Source: an uncultured Oscillospiraceae bacterium (GTDB taxonomy: Bacteria; Bacillota; Clostridia; Oscillospirales; Oscillospiraceae). Taken from it: a stretch of DNA of 39,939 nt. Below, piece after piece: positions 14,569-23,063 of the stretch. The notes below the pieces were generated by a model. It searched no databases. It was not told where the DNA came from and saw nothing but the letters and a program-made list of their open reading frames with translations. A program made the translations under genes and the position numbers. The stretch is taken from positions 1-39,939 of the forward strand of contig CAKUAM010000012.1 in NCBI GenBank assembly GCA_934636305.1. The letters run 5' to 3'. Within the stretch, counting starts at the first letter, position 1. Each line of letters begins with the position of its first letter.

Positions 14569-17400
14569 TTACTCCTTTTTGCCGCGCATGGACTCACCCA
14601 GCCGCTTGACCGCCATGGAGGCGATGCCCTTGAGCTTATCCTCGGCCTTCATCATGGTGGAGCATTCGGGATGGTCGCGCTTGAGATGGATGGCGTCAAA
14701 GACGCATTTTGTCGTACAGACGCCGCAGCCGATGCACTTGTTGGGATCAACCCAGCTTGCGCCGCAGCCAAGGCAGCGTGCCGTTTCGACCTGTACCTGT
14801 TCGGCGGTGAGGGTTTTGTGCGCGTCACGGAAGGAATGATGGACATCGATATTTGTATCGAGGCCGGCCTCCTGGCGCGGAGCGTGGTCATAGCAGGGGA
14901 CAGAGAAATTCTCCTTGTCGAGCATGACAAAGTCGCGGCGGTTGCGGCCAATGGTCAGATCTGCGCCCTTGTGGACATAGCGGTGCAGCGATTCTGCGGC
15001 GCATTTGCCCTCCTCAATGGCGTCAATGACAAACTTCGGACCATGATATACGTCGCCGCCGACAAAGATATCCGGCTCCGCCGTCTGATAGGTGAGCGGG
15101 TCTGCCACGGGGTAGTTTCCGCGGTGGAACTGTACCTGCGTGCCGGCAAGCAGCTGGCCCCATTCGATGGCCTGCCCGATGGCAAATACAACGTGATCGG
15201 CAGCCAGCGTCATGGTTTCTAGCTCGTCATAGACCGGCGCGAAGCGGCCAGTCTCCGGGTCGATGGTGCGCAGACATTTTTTGAACACCACGCCGCTGAC
15301 GCGTCCGTCTGCGCCGCGCAGAACCTCCTTCGGGCCCCAGCCGCAGGCAAACACAACCTGCTCCTCGGCGGCCTCGGCGCGTTCTTCTGCGGAGGCGGGC
15401 ATCGTCTCACGCGATTCCAGACAGACCATGGAAACCCTGGCTGCGCCGAAGCGGACTGCCGTGCGCGCGCAGTCGACGGCCACGTTGCCGCCGCCGATGA
15501 CGACAACGTTTCCTTCCATATGCTGCGTTTCGTCTGCCAGCGCATCATGCAGGAACGAGACCGCAATGGATGTGCCGGGGGCATCCTCGCCGGGAACACC
15601 GGGGAGGCGGCCGCCCTGGCAGCCGATGGCGATATAGAAGGCCTGATAGCCCTGCTCGCGCAGCTGCGCAAGGGTAATATCCTTACCGACCTCCACGCCG
15701 CAGCGGATCTCCACGCCAAGCTCCCGCAGAATCTGAATCTCTGCGTCAATGACGTCCTTTTCCAGCTTGAATGACGGAATGCCATAGGTCATCATGCCGC
15801 CGGGACGGGCGTTCTTTTCAAAGACCGTGGGCGTATAGCCGCGCGTGGCCAGATAATACGCAGCGGACAGGCCGGCCGGGCCGCCGCCGATGATGGCGAT
15901 TTTCTGCTCCCAGTGCGTCAGGCGGCTTGAGGCGACGACGACGGGCGGGACATAGCGCGTTTCGGCGTCAAGATCCTGTGCGGCAATGAATTTCTTGACC
16001 GCGTCGATGGAGACAGGTGCGTCAATTGTGCCGCGCGTGCAGGCGTCCTCACAGCGGCGGTTGCAGATGCGGCCGCAGACAGCGGGGAAGGGATTGTCCT
16101 TCTTGATGAGCGCCAGCGCGTCGCGGTATTTGCCCTGTGCGGCAAGCTTCAGATAACCCTGTACGGCGACATGCGCGGGACATGCCGTTTTGCAGGGGGC
16201 TGTGCCCTTGTCGTAGCAGTTTTTACGGTTGTTGTCACGATAGTCGGGATCCCAGTGCTCCTCGCCCCACTTGAGGCCGTGCGGCAGCTCATGCTTCGGA
16301 TAGGTGACAGCCTCGCCATGCTTGTCGCAGAGCTTCTGGCCCAGGCGCACAGCGCCCGCGGGACAGTACTCCACGCACTTACCGCAGGCGACGCACTTTG
16401 CTCGGTCAACCTCCGCCGTATAGGCGCTGCGGGAGAGGTTCGGCGTGTTGAACAGCTGCGAGGTGCGCAGCGCGTTGCAGATATTCACATTGCAGTTGCA
16501 GATGCCGAAAATCTTATTCTCGCCGTCAATGTTTGTGATCTGATGGACAAAGCCGTTATCCTCGGCGGCCTGCAGAATGTGCATGGCTTCTTCGTAGGTG
16601 ATGTCGTGGCCCTTGCCGGTTTCGCGGCAATAGTCTGCAAAATCGCCCACGCCGATGCACCAGCACATGTTGTCGTCCGCGCAGCCCTCGCCCATGACGG
16701 CGCGGCTCGTGCGGCAGGAGCACTGGCCCACGCCGATATGTCCCTCATATTTTCTCAGCCAGTAGGAAAGATGCTCAATGTCCAGCGTCTGGTTCTCCAT
16801 GGAGATGGCCTTCTCCACCGGGATCACGTGCATGCCGACACCGCCGCCGCCCGGCGGCAGCAGATGCGTTTTGCCGGCCAGCGGCACATACGTCATGCGC
16901 TCAAAGAACTTGGCAAGCTCCGGGTGCTGCTCCAGCCGGGGGTTGCGGCCGGAGCACTCGGCATCCTCCTCCATGTTAAAGAGCTCTGCGCTGCCGGGGA
17001 CAAACATCGGCAGAATGTACCGCCGCTCCGACGGCGGCGCGGTGCGCCCGTTGTGGTCGTAGTGATAGCCGTAATCATACTCCAGAAGGCCAATGTAGCT
17101 CATCTGGTCGAGAAGCTCCTGAAAATGAGGCTTCTGCTCGTCGGTGACCTTGTTCATCTTCCAGAGCGCTGAAACCGTGTAGGGGGTGCGGAGCTTCATG
17201 CTAAGGGCGATGTCCGCCATTTCGTCCGTGACGACACCGGCCAGGCCCCAGTATTCTGCATCCTCAGAGGTCAGCTTGCCGAGCTTATGGTCGACAACGT
17301 CGGTGATTTTTTTGCCGAGCTTGATAATTTTCTCGCGCGGCGCGGGATCGCCCTTGGCGGGGGCGTGCAGGGATCGTTCGCGAAGTTCCTGATCGATCAT
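14569..17400 (-). CDS. Large iron-sulfur/FAD oxidoreductase (GltD/DPYD-like)
   Basis: The 943-residue protein has at least four parts. Residues 1-330 hold a winged-helix-like segment (about 55-110) and a cysteine cluster C227, C229, C240, C246, C248, plus CNCNVNIC at 301-308. A ferredoxin site is C336, C339, C342, C346. Residues about 396-472 resemble the helical FeS domain of glutamate synthase beta and dihydropyrimidine dehydrogenase (CKTACPAHVAVQGYL, CNRRCEDAC). Residues 500 to about 860 form an FAD/NAD(P) double Rossmann unit with IIGGGPAGLSAA and VVIGGGNVAVDCART. A final ferredoxin (CIGCGVCTTKC) lies near the C-terminus. It probably shuttles electrons between NAD(P)H and a partner; the substrate is unknown. 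The ATG overlaps the hypB stop by 4 bases and the gene is followed by hypA, suggesting a shared job with nickel handling. Confidence 0.85.
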   Translation of the reverse strand: MIDQELRERSLHAPAKGDPAPREKIIKLGKKITDVVDHKLGKLTSEDAEYWGLAGVVTDEMADIALSMKLRTPYTVSALWKMNKVTDEQKPHFQELLDQMSYIGLLEYDYGYHYDHNGRTAPPSERRYILPMFVPGSAELFNMEEDAECSGRNPRLEQHPELAKFFERMTYVPLAGKTHLLPPGGGGVGMHVIPVEKAISMENQTLDIEHLSYWLRKYEGHIGVGQCSCRTSRAVMGEGCADDNMCWCIGVGDFADYCRETGKGHDITYEEAMHILQAAEDNGFVHQITNIDGENKIFGICNCNVNICNALRTSQLFNTPNLSRSAYTAEVDRAKCVACGKCVEYCPAGAVRLGQKLCDKHGEAVTYPKHELPHGLKWGEEHWDPDYRDNNRKNCYDKGTAPCKTACPAHVAVQGYLKLAAQGKYRDALALIKKDNPFPAVCGRICNRRCEDACTRGTIDAPVSIDAVKKFIAAQDLDAETRYVPPVVVASSRLTHWEQKIAIIGGGPAGLSAAYYLATRGYTPTVFEKNARPGGMMTYGIPSFKLEKDVIDAEIQILRELGVEIRCGVEVGKDITLAQLREQGYQAFYIAIGCQGGRLPGVPGEDAPGTSIAVSFLHDALADETQHMEGNVVVIGGGNVAVDCARTAVRFGAARVSMVCLESRETMPASAEERAEAAEEQVVFACGWGPKEVLRGADGRVSGVVFKKCLRTIDPETGRFAPVYDELETMTLAADHVVFAIGQAIEWGQLLAGTQVQFHRGNYPVADPLTYQTAEPDIFVGGDVYHGPKFVIDAIEEGKCAAESLHRYVHKGADLTIGRNRRDFVMLDKENFSVPCYDHAPRQEAGLDTNIDVHHSFRDAHKTLTAEQVQVETARCLGCGASWVDPNKCIGCGVCTTKCVFDAIHLKRDHPECSTMMKAEDKLKGIASMAVKRLGESMRGKKE

Positions 17401-18083
17401 GTTGCGTCTCCTTCTTTTTCTCTTTTCTGTTTTGTGCGGGCAATCAGCCAGTCGGCAAGCGCGGGCAGGCCCTCGCCGGTTTTGGCGGAAACGGGGAAAA
17501 TCTGAATGTCCGGGTTGCGAAGCCGGGCATATTGCGTGAGCTGATCCAGATCGAAATCGAAATACGGCAGCACGTCCAGCTTGCTGACGACCATAGCGTC
17601 GCATTTCTGGAAGATAAGCGGGTATTTCAGCGGCTTGTCGTGCCCCTCCGGGACGGAGAGAATCATAAGATTTGTGTGCGCGCCGGTGTCAAATTCTGCC
17701 GGGCAGACGAGATTGCCGACGTTTTCAAGGATGACCAGATCCAGCTGCTGCGCGTCCAGCTGCCGGATGCCCTGCCGCGTCATGTCGGCGTCAAGATGGC
17801 ACATGCCGCCAGTGTGCAGCTGGATCACGGGTGTGCCGGTGCGGGAGATGGTCCCGGCGTCGACATCAGAATCAATATCGGCCTCCATGATGCCCACACG
17901 CAGCTGCGCCTGCAGAAGCGGCAGCAGATGCACCAGCAGGGTGGTCTTACCGGCACCAGGGGAGGCCATGAGGTTTATCAGGTGCGTCCCGCGCGCCGAC
18001 AGCTCCTGGCGCAGCCGCGCTGCGTCGGCGTCATTGTCGGCAAATACGCTTTTTTTTACTTCAATCACGCGATAAGCGTCCAT
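17397..18083 (-). CDS. hypB: Nickel incorporation GTPase HypB
   Basis: SIMIBI-class GTPase of 228 residues. The P-loop is ASPGAGKTTLL at about 40-50. The nickel/zinc site at the dimer interface is in GGMCHLDADM. The segments ENVGNLVCPAEFD, SVPEGHDKPLKYP and VVSKLDVLPYFDFD are characteristic of HypB. It lacks the histidine-rich nickel-storage stretch and the N-terminal CxxCGC site that some HypBs carry. The chosen ATG has AGAGGGGAA upstream; an in-frame ATG further upstream lacks support. It is the first gene of an operon with its own promoter, and its stop overlaps the oxidoreductase start (ATGA). Confidence 0.95.
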   Translation of the reverse strand: MDAYRVIEVKKSVFADNDADAARLRQELSARGTHLINLMASPGAGKTTLLVHLLPLLQAQLRVGIMEADIDSDVDAGTISRTGTPVIQLHTGGMCHLDADMTRQGIRQLDAQQLDLVILENVGNLVCPAEFDTGAHTNLMILSVPEGHDKPLKYPLIFQKCDAMVVSKLDVLPYFDFDLDQLTQYARLRNPDIQIFPVSAKTGEGLPALADWLIARTKQKREKEGDAT

Positions 18084-18114
18084 ATTCTGTTCCCCTCTTT
18101 CTCTTTCTTTTTGC

Positions 18115-18143
18115 ATCATAACATAGAAAAACGGATGGGGCAA
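18115..18143 (-). promoter_or_regulatory. Promoter of the hypB operon
   Basis: On the minus strand TTGCCC (18143-18138) and TATGAT (18120-18115) are 17 bases apart, and TGT before TATGAT makes an extended -10. It lies 32 bases upstream of the hypB ATG. No obvious nickel-regulator (NikR-type) palindrome was recognised. Confidence 0.65.
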
Positions 18144-18153
18144 AGAGTATTTC

Positions 18154-18190
18154 TGAAAAACAGGCTGCTGCAGGGTGCGGCAGCCTGTTT
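18154..18190 (-). terminator. Intrinsic terminator of the ABC/DUF4340 operon
   Basis: On the minus strand AAACAGGCTGC (18190-18180) pairs with GCAGCCTGTTT (18168-18158) around an 11-base loop. The right arm runs on into a total of five T residues. It lies 24 bases after the DUF4340 gene stop and upstream of the hypB promoter. Confidence 0.88.
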
Positions 18191-18213
18191 CGGCAGGAAC
18201 AATGTGGAGAAAA

Positions 18214-19632
18214 TCAGCTTTTGGTGCTGCCCAGGACAATTGCGCGGACACTTTCTGCGAGGGCAACTGCCTGTGTGCGGGGGATGAACGCGACCGGGTT
18301 GCCGTCAACGGCGGCAAGGCAGGTTTCCCCGTCGTAACGGTAGAGCGCCAGTGTGAAGGTCGGGAAGCTTTCCGTGTCCAGATGCACGGTCAGGGAAATT
18401 TCCTCCTGCCCGCCGGGGCTTTCGCCGGTGAAGCTGCTGGCCGTCAGCGCTTGCAGCGCCGCGCGCAGATCGTAGACATCAAACGCTGTATCCTTGTATG
18501 TCCAGGTGCCTTCTGCGCTCTCATCCTCGGGCGGTGTATAAGTGAAGGTATAGGTTTCTCCCTCCAGCGTCACGTCAACAGAGGTCACGGCAGTAAAGTC
18601 TGCAGTAAAGAGCTTCTGGTGCCGCAGCGTGTCATAGGACACTGCTGTCAGCGTATCGTACTCCGACTGCGTGATCTGATAGACAATCTGCGACTCGCCC
18701 ACGCGCGCATAGCATGTCACGTCTGGCAGCTCGTCTTCCTCGTTGGCAATTGCTTCTTCATATGCAGCCAGCTCCTCCGGGTTTTGCGACAGGTGCAGGA
18801 TCAGTGTGCCGGAATCTGTGTCGTTCCCATTCTGATCGGCGCTGCTGTAGTCGAGCGCGATTGTCAGGGCAGGGTTGTCGAGTCCGAACGTCTGCAATTC
18901 TTCGTCTGTGGCGCTGTAGCTCACGTAGTTTGTCAGATCGAGACTTCTGAGCGCCGTCAGCCATTCGTTGACGGTATCCGTGTCCAGCGGGGTCCCATCT
19001 GTGAAGTACACGTCGCCCGCGCAGATGCTTGTGCCGGCTTCATCATAGCGGATGGTATAGGATTCCTCGCCGGAGAATGCGATTTGCTTCACCGTGTCAA
19101 ATTCCGGGATGGTATCATCACGGATCAGATCCCGCAGCACCGCGCCAAATTCGTCCAGCGGGTCATGGCTGACCAGGTACGCCTTGCCGTCGCCGATGGA
19201 GATATAGCGCTGCTCGTCCATCTTGCTGAAATCACCCAGCTCCACGGTGTAGGTTTCTTCGCCAACGGTAATGCAGATCGTGCAGACTGGCTCGTCAAGG
19301 CCATACTGCGCATAGTCCTCCACATCGTCAATCACGAACGCCGCCGTAAAGTTTTCAAACTGAGAGAGCAGATTGCTGATTTTTTCTTCGTCCACAGGGA
19401 ACGCAGAATCGCCGTCATAGACCCAGGCTCCGTCTTTTGTAAACGAGAACGTTCCGTCCTCATTTGTCCAGGAAAGCGCCGTGACGGTGTCTGTCGGGAT
19501 GGCGAGAATTGTCTCGCCGCTGTTTTTGATTTGCTCGACCTTTTCTTCGTGGCGGCTGACAAGCACCGCCGCGATGCAGACCAGCGCGAATACACCCAAT
19601 AAAATGCAGAGTGTGCGTTGCTTTTTACGCAT
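18214..19632 (-). CDS. DUF4340 domain protein of the GldG-type ABC operon
   Basis: The 472-residue protein has an N-terminal signal-anchor helix (about residues 6-24, TLCILLGVFALVCIAAVLV), after which the chain is predicted to be outside the membrane. Repeated beta-rich units of the kind WTYDGDSAFPVDEEKISNLL and YGLDEPVCTICITVGEETYTVELG are the hallmark of DUF4340, and at least two to three related units are visible. The molecular function is unknown. It is the last gene of a four-gene operon with an ABC ATPase, permease and GldG-like protein, and its start overlaps gldG by 8 bases. DUF4340 proteins commonly accompany GldG in this arrangement, so it probably acts as an extracytoplasmic partner of the transporter. 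Confidence 0.85.
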   Translation of the reverse strand: MRKKQRTLCILLGVFALVCIAAVLVSRHEEKVEQIKNSGETILAIPTDTVTALSWTNEDGTFSFTKDGAWVYDGDSAFPVDEEKISNLLSQFENFTAAFVIDDVEDYAQYGLDEPVCTICITVGEETYTVELGDFSKMDEQRYISIGDGKAYLVSHDPLDEFGAVLRDLIRDDTIPEFDTVKQIAFSGEESYTIRYDEAGTSICAGDVYFTDGTPLDTDTVNEWLTALRSLDLTNYVSYSATDEELQTFGLDNPALTIALDYSSADQNGNDTDSGTLILHLSQNPEELAAYEEAIANEEDELPDVTCYARVGESQIVYQITQSEYDTLTAVSYDTLRHQKLFTADFTAVTSVDVTLEGETYTFTYTPPEDESAEGTWTYKDTAFDVYDLRAALQALTASSFTGESPGGQEEISLTVHLDTESFPTFTLALYRYDGETCLAAVDGNPVAFIPRTQAVALAESVRAIVLGSTKS

Positions 19633-21037
19633 GGCGCTTACGCCTCCTTTCCAGAACCGTGAACACGCCGTAGAACACGAATGCGCCGGGAATCACGCCG
19701 ATCATCCAGGCTTTGAGCATCGACGCTGCCGATTCGGAGATGGTGAGATAATTGTAGCTCAGGGACTTACTGCGGATGGAAACCGCCTCGCGTTCTCCGA
19801 TCAGGCTCGACAGCGCGTTTATTGCCAGATTAAGGTTCGCGCCCGACGAGTACGCGTTATACGTCTCATCGAGGAAGTAGCTTGACGCGAACCAGATGAG
19901 ATGCCCGTCGTTTCCGGTATCGACCGATACGGCCACCGCAAACGGCCCGTCCGTGTCGCCGTCCTCCTTTTCATAGGTGGTAAGCTGGAAGCCAGCCGTT
20001 TTACTGAATGCTTCGTCGGAGGTGGTCAGCAGCGTGGCCGCAGAGCTGCCCGTGATGGTCAGACCCTGCGCCAACGGGAAAATGGCGTAATACTTTGCTT
20101 CAATCAGCGGATCGGTGATGTCGTTCGACTGCAGATCGGGAAGCAGAATGTACGGCTGCTGGAAGGCATAATGCTCCCGGTCAGTATCGATGACCAGACC
20201 ATCCGCTGTCTCCACGCCGTAGGTTCCCAGCACACTGTAAAGATTCGTGAGCGTACCGTTTTCTGTCGGACCGGCAATGACGAGCAGCTTGCCGCCAGCT
20301 TCCAGATAGTCCTCCAGAAGCGTCGCTTCTTCGTCAGAAATATCGCTCTCTGGCGCATAGATCAGCAGCGCGTCCGCGTCCTCCGGAATGTCATCGGTAT
20401 TGAGCAGAGAGAAGCTTTCTAGATTCATGTTTTCCTTCTCGATCTGCGTCTGGAACTCCGAGGGCAGCTCCGCCTCGCCGTGTCCATCGAGCAAATAGAG
20501 CTTCGGTAGCTCATCGGAGATCACATAGTCGATGGCCGACGTGATCGCGCCCTCGCCGTCAAACGAGTAGACATAGGAATATGTGGTATAGTCCACATCC
20601 GTCAGATAAATGTCATTATAGGAGATATAGCGGCTCTTGCCGCCGCATTCCACAATCAGGCTGTTGTTCGGCACGTCCGCATCGGTGTATTGTGCGGTAA
20701 ACGTCGGGTAGACGTCCGGATTTTTCTTGGTCACGGTGATGTGCGAAGAAAGGCTTTCATATTTGCCAAGCAAATTTTCAATGACCGTGTCCTCCTTGTC
20801 CGACTGCACGATCCAGTAGATCGTAACGTCCTTTTCAAGGTTATTGACCACGACCTTCGTGCTGCTGGTGATGGAATAGAGCTTCGATGCGCTGATATCG
20901 AGCTTTGTCAGCGTGGTTGGCAGGACGGAGGCGAGGATATTCACCGCAATCAGGATTGCCAGCACAACGGCGGTCACAGTCAATGCATACGAGCCGCCCT
21001 TTGATGCAATGCGGCGCTGCAGGTTCTGGTGCTTCAT
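19625..21037 (-). CDS. GldG-like ABC transporter auxiliary protein
   Basis: The 470-residue protein has one membrane helix at about 16-38 (YALTVTAVVLAILIAVNIL) and another at about 440-460 (MIGVIPGAFVFYGVFTVL) with a basic tail. The large domain between them is extracytoplasmic and contains LYLLDGHGEAELPSEFQ, DALLIYAPESDISDEE and GGKLLVIAGP, features of the GldG/ABC-type auxiliary family (related to eukaryotic IFT52). In Bacteroidetes GldA-F-G is linked to gliding. In Clostridia the cargo is unknown, and gliding should not be assumed. The gene shares one base with the permease stop and overlaps the DUF4340 gene by 8 bases. Confidence 0.85.
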   Translation of the reverse strand: MKHQNLQRRIASKGGSYALTVTAVVLAILIAVNILASVLPTTLTKLDISASKLYSITSSTKVVVNNLEKDVTIYWIVQSDKEDTVIENLLGKYESLSSHITVTKKNPDVYPTFTAQYTDADVPNNSLIVECGGKSRYISYNDIYLTDVDYTTYSYVYSFDGEGAITSAIDYVISDELPKLYLLDGHGEAELPSEFQTQIEKENMNLESFSLLNTDDIPEDADALLIYAPESDISDEEATLLEDYLEAGGKLLVIAGPTENGTLTNLYSVLGTYGVETADGLVIDTDREHYAFQQPYILLPDLQSNDITDPLIEAKYYAIFPLAQGLTITGSSAATLLTTSDEAFSKTAGFQLTTYEKEDGDTDGPFAVAVSVDTGNDGHLIWFASSYFLDETYNAYSSGANLNLAINALSSLIGEREAVSIRSKSLSYNYLTISESAASMLKAWMIGVIPGAFVFYGVFTVLERRRKRHA

Positions 21038-21900
21038 CAGTTGTACCTCCGTTTCTCCAGAGACTGCGCGGTCAGAAACAGGCCGAGCGCAATGACAGAT
21101 GCGTAAAATACCAGCGCGGTCAGGTCAAAGACGCCATTGACGAACGCAGAAAACCGGTCAAACAGCGACAGCCTCTGCATCAGCTTCGGCAGTAGGTTTT
21201 CAAACTGATCGCCAAGGAGGAAATAGCATCCCAGCACAACGGCGAGCAGCCCGCCGCCCACGCCGAGGGCAATGATGGTATTTTTTGTAAGCACTTTCAC
21301 GATCACGCCGATAAGCGCGGCCAGCGCGCACAGCGCAACCGCCGAGCCAAGGCTGGTAGACGATACCTGTTCGGCAAGCGAGACGCTGAAATAGTTGAAC
21401 AGAAACAGCACAATGGCGATGCCTGCCGCAAAGCCCTGATTGTCCGTGAGCGACGAAATGAACATGCCGATTGCAATGAGTGCCGCACCCATGACAAAAA
21501 ACGCAAAGACAGAGCCGTATGCGCCCGGCAGATAGACCTCGCCATACTGCGCGAAAATGAGCGGGTATACCGCGATGATTACCATCGGAAGGAAGAACAT
21601 CGCCACCAGAGACAGGTACTTCCCGCCCACGATCTGCCACGTGGTCAGCGGCAGAGAATAAAGCAGCTGATCGGTTTTCTGCTTGCGCTCCTCTGCAAAC
21701 GAGCGCATCGTGAGCACCGGGATAATGACAATAAGAACGATGGAAATGTAGTTCAGTGCGTATTCAAAGTTTGCAACGGAAGCCTGAATGTTGTAGATCA
21801 TCGCGCCAACGCCGACAATGCACAGAAGCGCCGCGCAGAACAGATAAACCGTCAGCGAGTTAAAAGCGCTCCGTAGTTCATGCTTGAGAACTGCAATCAT
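21037..21900 (-). CDS. ABC-2 type permease (GldF-like)
   Basis: The 287-residue integral membrane protein has about six hydrophobic helices. It begins with MIAVLKHELRSAFNSLTVYL, as usual for ABC-2 permeases with the amphipathic N-terminal segment. The conserved cytoplasmic EERKQKTDQLLYSLPLTTW loop follows the second helix; this is the ABC-2 coupling region (typically ERE...LLxxPxs). It pairs with the ATPase encoded immediately upstream (4-base overlap) and the GldG-like protein downstream. The cargo is unknown. Confidence 0.88.
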   Translation of the reverse strand: MIAVLKHELRSAFNSLTVYLFCAALLCIVGVGAMIYNIQASVANFEYALNYISIVLIVIIPVLTMRSFAEERKQKTDQLLYSLPLTTWQIVGGKYLSLVAMFFLPMVIIAVYPLIFAQYGEVYLPGAYGSVFAFFVMGAALIAIGMFISSLTDNQGFAAGIAIVLFLFNYFSVSLAEQVSSTSLGSAVALCALAALIGVIVKVLTKNTIIALGVGGGLLAVVLGCYFLLGDQFENLLPKLMQRLSLFDRFSAFVNGVFDLTALVFYASVIALGLFLTAQSLEKRRYN

Positions 21901-22895
21901 TGCTCTGACGCCTCACTTTCTGACTCCAAATTTTCCGGCGGCTCTGGTTCCTCTGCCGCGCCGGACTCTGTAAGCTCAAGGAATACATCCTCAAGATTTG
22001 CTTTCTTTCTCCGCATTTCAATGACAGGCAGTCCCGCTGCTGCAAACGCAAGCGTCAGACTGCCGCAGATGGCCTTGGCGTCCTGCCCCGCTGCGAGGCT
22101 TGCCGTCACGCTGCAAATGCTGTCCTGTTCGGAACTATCCCAGCTGGACAGGCCCTGCGTCTGCGCAAGAATTTTTTCTGCAGCAGCCTTGGGCGCTTCG
22201 ACCTGGAACGTAATGCCGCTGGATGCCGTCAGCAGCTTCTCCAGATTCTCCGGCGCGTCGAACGCGACAAGCCGGCCCTTGGAGAGAATCAGCACCTGCT
22301 CACACACAGCCTGCACCTCGGAGAGAATGTGCGAGCTTAAAATAACTGTGTGCGTTTTACCGAGCGCCTTGATAAAATCGCGGATTTCAATGATCTGAAT
22401 GGGGTCCAGGCCGACCGTTGGCTCGTCCAGGATAATGACCTGCGGGTTTCCCAGCAGCGCCTGCGCAATGCCGACGCGCTGGCGGTAGCCCTTGGAGAGT
22501 GTGCCGATCAGACGGTTGCGCACAGCCTGAATGCCGGCGCTTTGGGAAACCTCGTCGATCTGTGCACGCAGCGCCTTGCCGCGCAGGCCCTTTGCCGCAC
22601 CGACAAATTCCAGATACTCCTGCGGCGTCTCATTCATATAGAGGGGCGGCTGCTCAGGCAGATAGCCAATCAGCCGTTTTGCCTGTTCGTGATTTTCCAG
22701 AATGTCATAGCCGCCAATTCTGATTGTGCCTGCGGACGGGGAAAGACAGCCCGTCATCATGTTCATTGTGGTGGATTTTCCAGCGCCGTTTGGCCCGAGA
22801 AAGCCGTAGACATGCCCAGCGCCAATTTCAAAGGACAGGTCATTCACAGCCAGAAAATCACCGTAATACTTGGTTAGGTGGGAAACCTGAATCAC
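21897..22895 (-). CDS. ABC transporter ATP-binding protein (GldA-like)
   Basis: The 332-residue cytoplasmic ATPase powers the permease encoded just after it. Walker A is GPNGAGKST (34-42), the signature is LSKGYRQRVGIAQAL, and Walker B is VIILDEPTVGLDP, followed by the switch histidine in ILSSHIL. Residues about 210-310 form the C-terminal domain typical of ABC-2 exporter ATPases, and the tail is acidic (ESESEASEQ). Translation begins with GTG, supported by AGGAGG eight bases upstream. It is the first gene of the four-gene operon. The divergent spacer (22896-23063) shows only a weak -10-like TATCAT for this direction. Confidence 0.93.
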   Translation of the reverse strand: MIQVSHLTKYYGDFLAVNDLSFEIGAGHVYGFLGPNGAGKSTTMNMMTGCLSPSAGTIRIGGYDILENHEQAKRLIGYLPEQPPLYMNETPQEYLEFVGAAKGLRGKALRAQIDEVSQSAGIQAVRNRLIGTLSKGYRQRVGIAQALLGNPQVIILDEPTVGLDPIQIIEIRDFIKALGKTHTVILSSHILSEVQAVCEQVLILSKGRLVAFDAPENLEKLLTASSGITFQVEAPKAAAEKILAQTQGLSSWDSSEQDSICSVTASLAAGQDAKAICGSLTLAFAAAGLPVIEMRRKKANLEDVFLELTESGAAEEPEPPENLESESEASEQ

Positions 22896-22996
22896 GGATC
22901 AAACCTCCTGCATTTGATAGTTCCTTTTTATGATAGGCACGGGTGCTGAAAGGACACTGAAAAATATGTGAATTTCCTGTGAACGGGCATGCTGGT

Positions 22997-23025
22997 TTGA
23001 CTTTGACCGTGATCGATGATACACT
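22997..23025 (+). promoter_or_regulatory. Promoter of the unknown gene/ppaC/phosphatase operon
   Basis: TTGACT (22997-23002) and TACACT (23020-23025) are 17 bases apart, a good sigma-A-type match. It lies in the divergent spacer, 38 bases before the start codon, and AAAGGAGAA serves as ribosome binding site. Confidence 0.75.
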
Positions 23026-23063
23026 GAATCCAAATACAATATAAGAGCAAAAGGAGAACAGCC

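Noticed and set aside
18175..19602. 475-codon plus-strand open frame across the DUF4340 gene
   Set aside because: The minus-strand protein fits a named domain and overlaps its operon partner. The plus-strand frame lacks family features.
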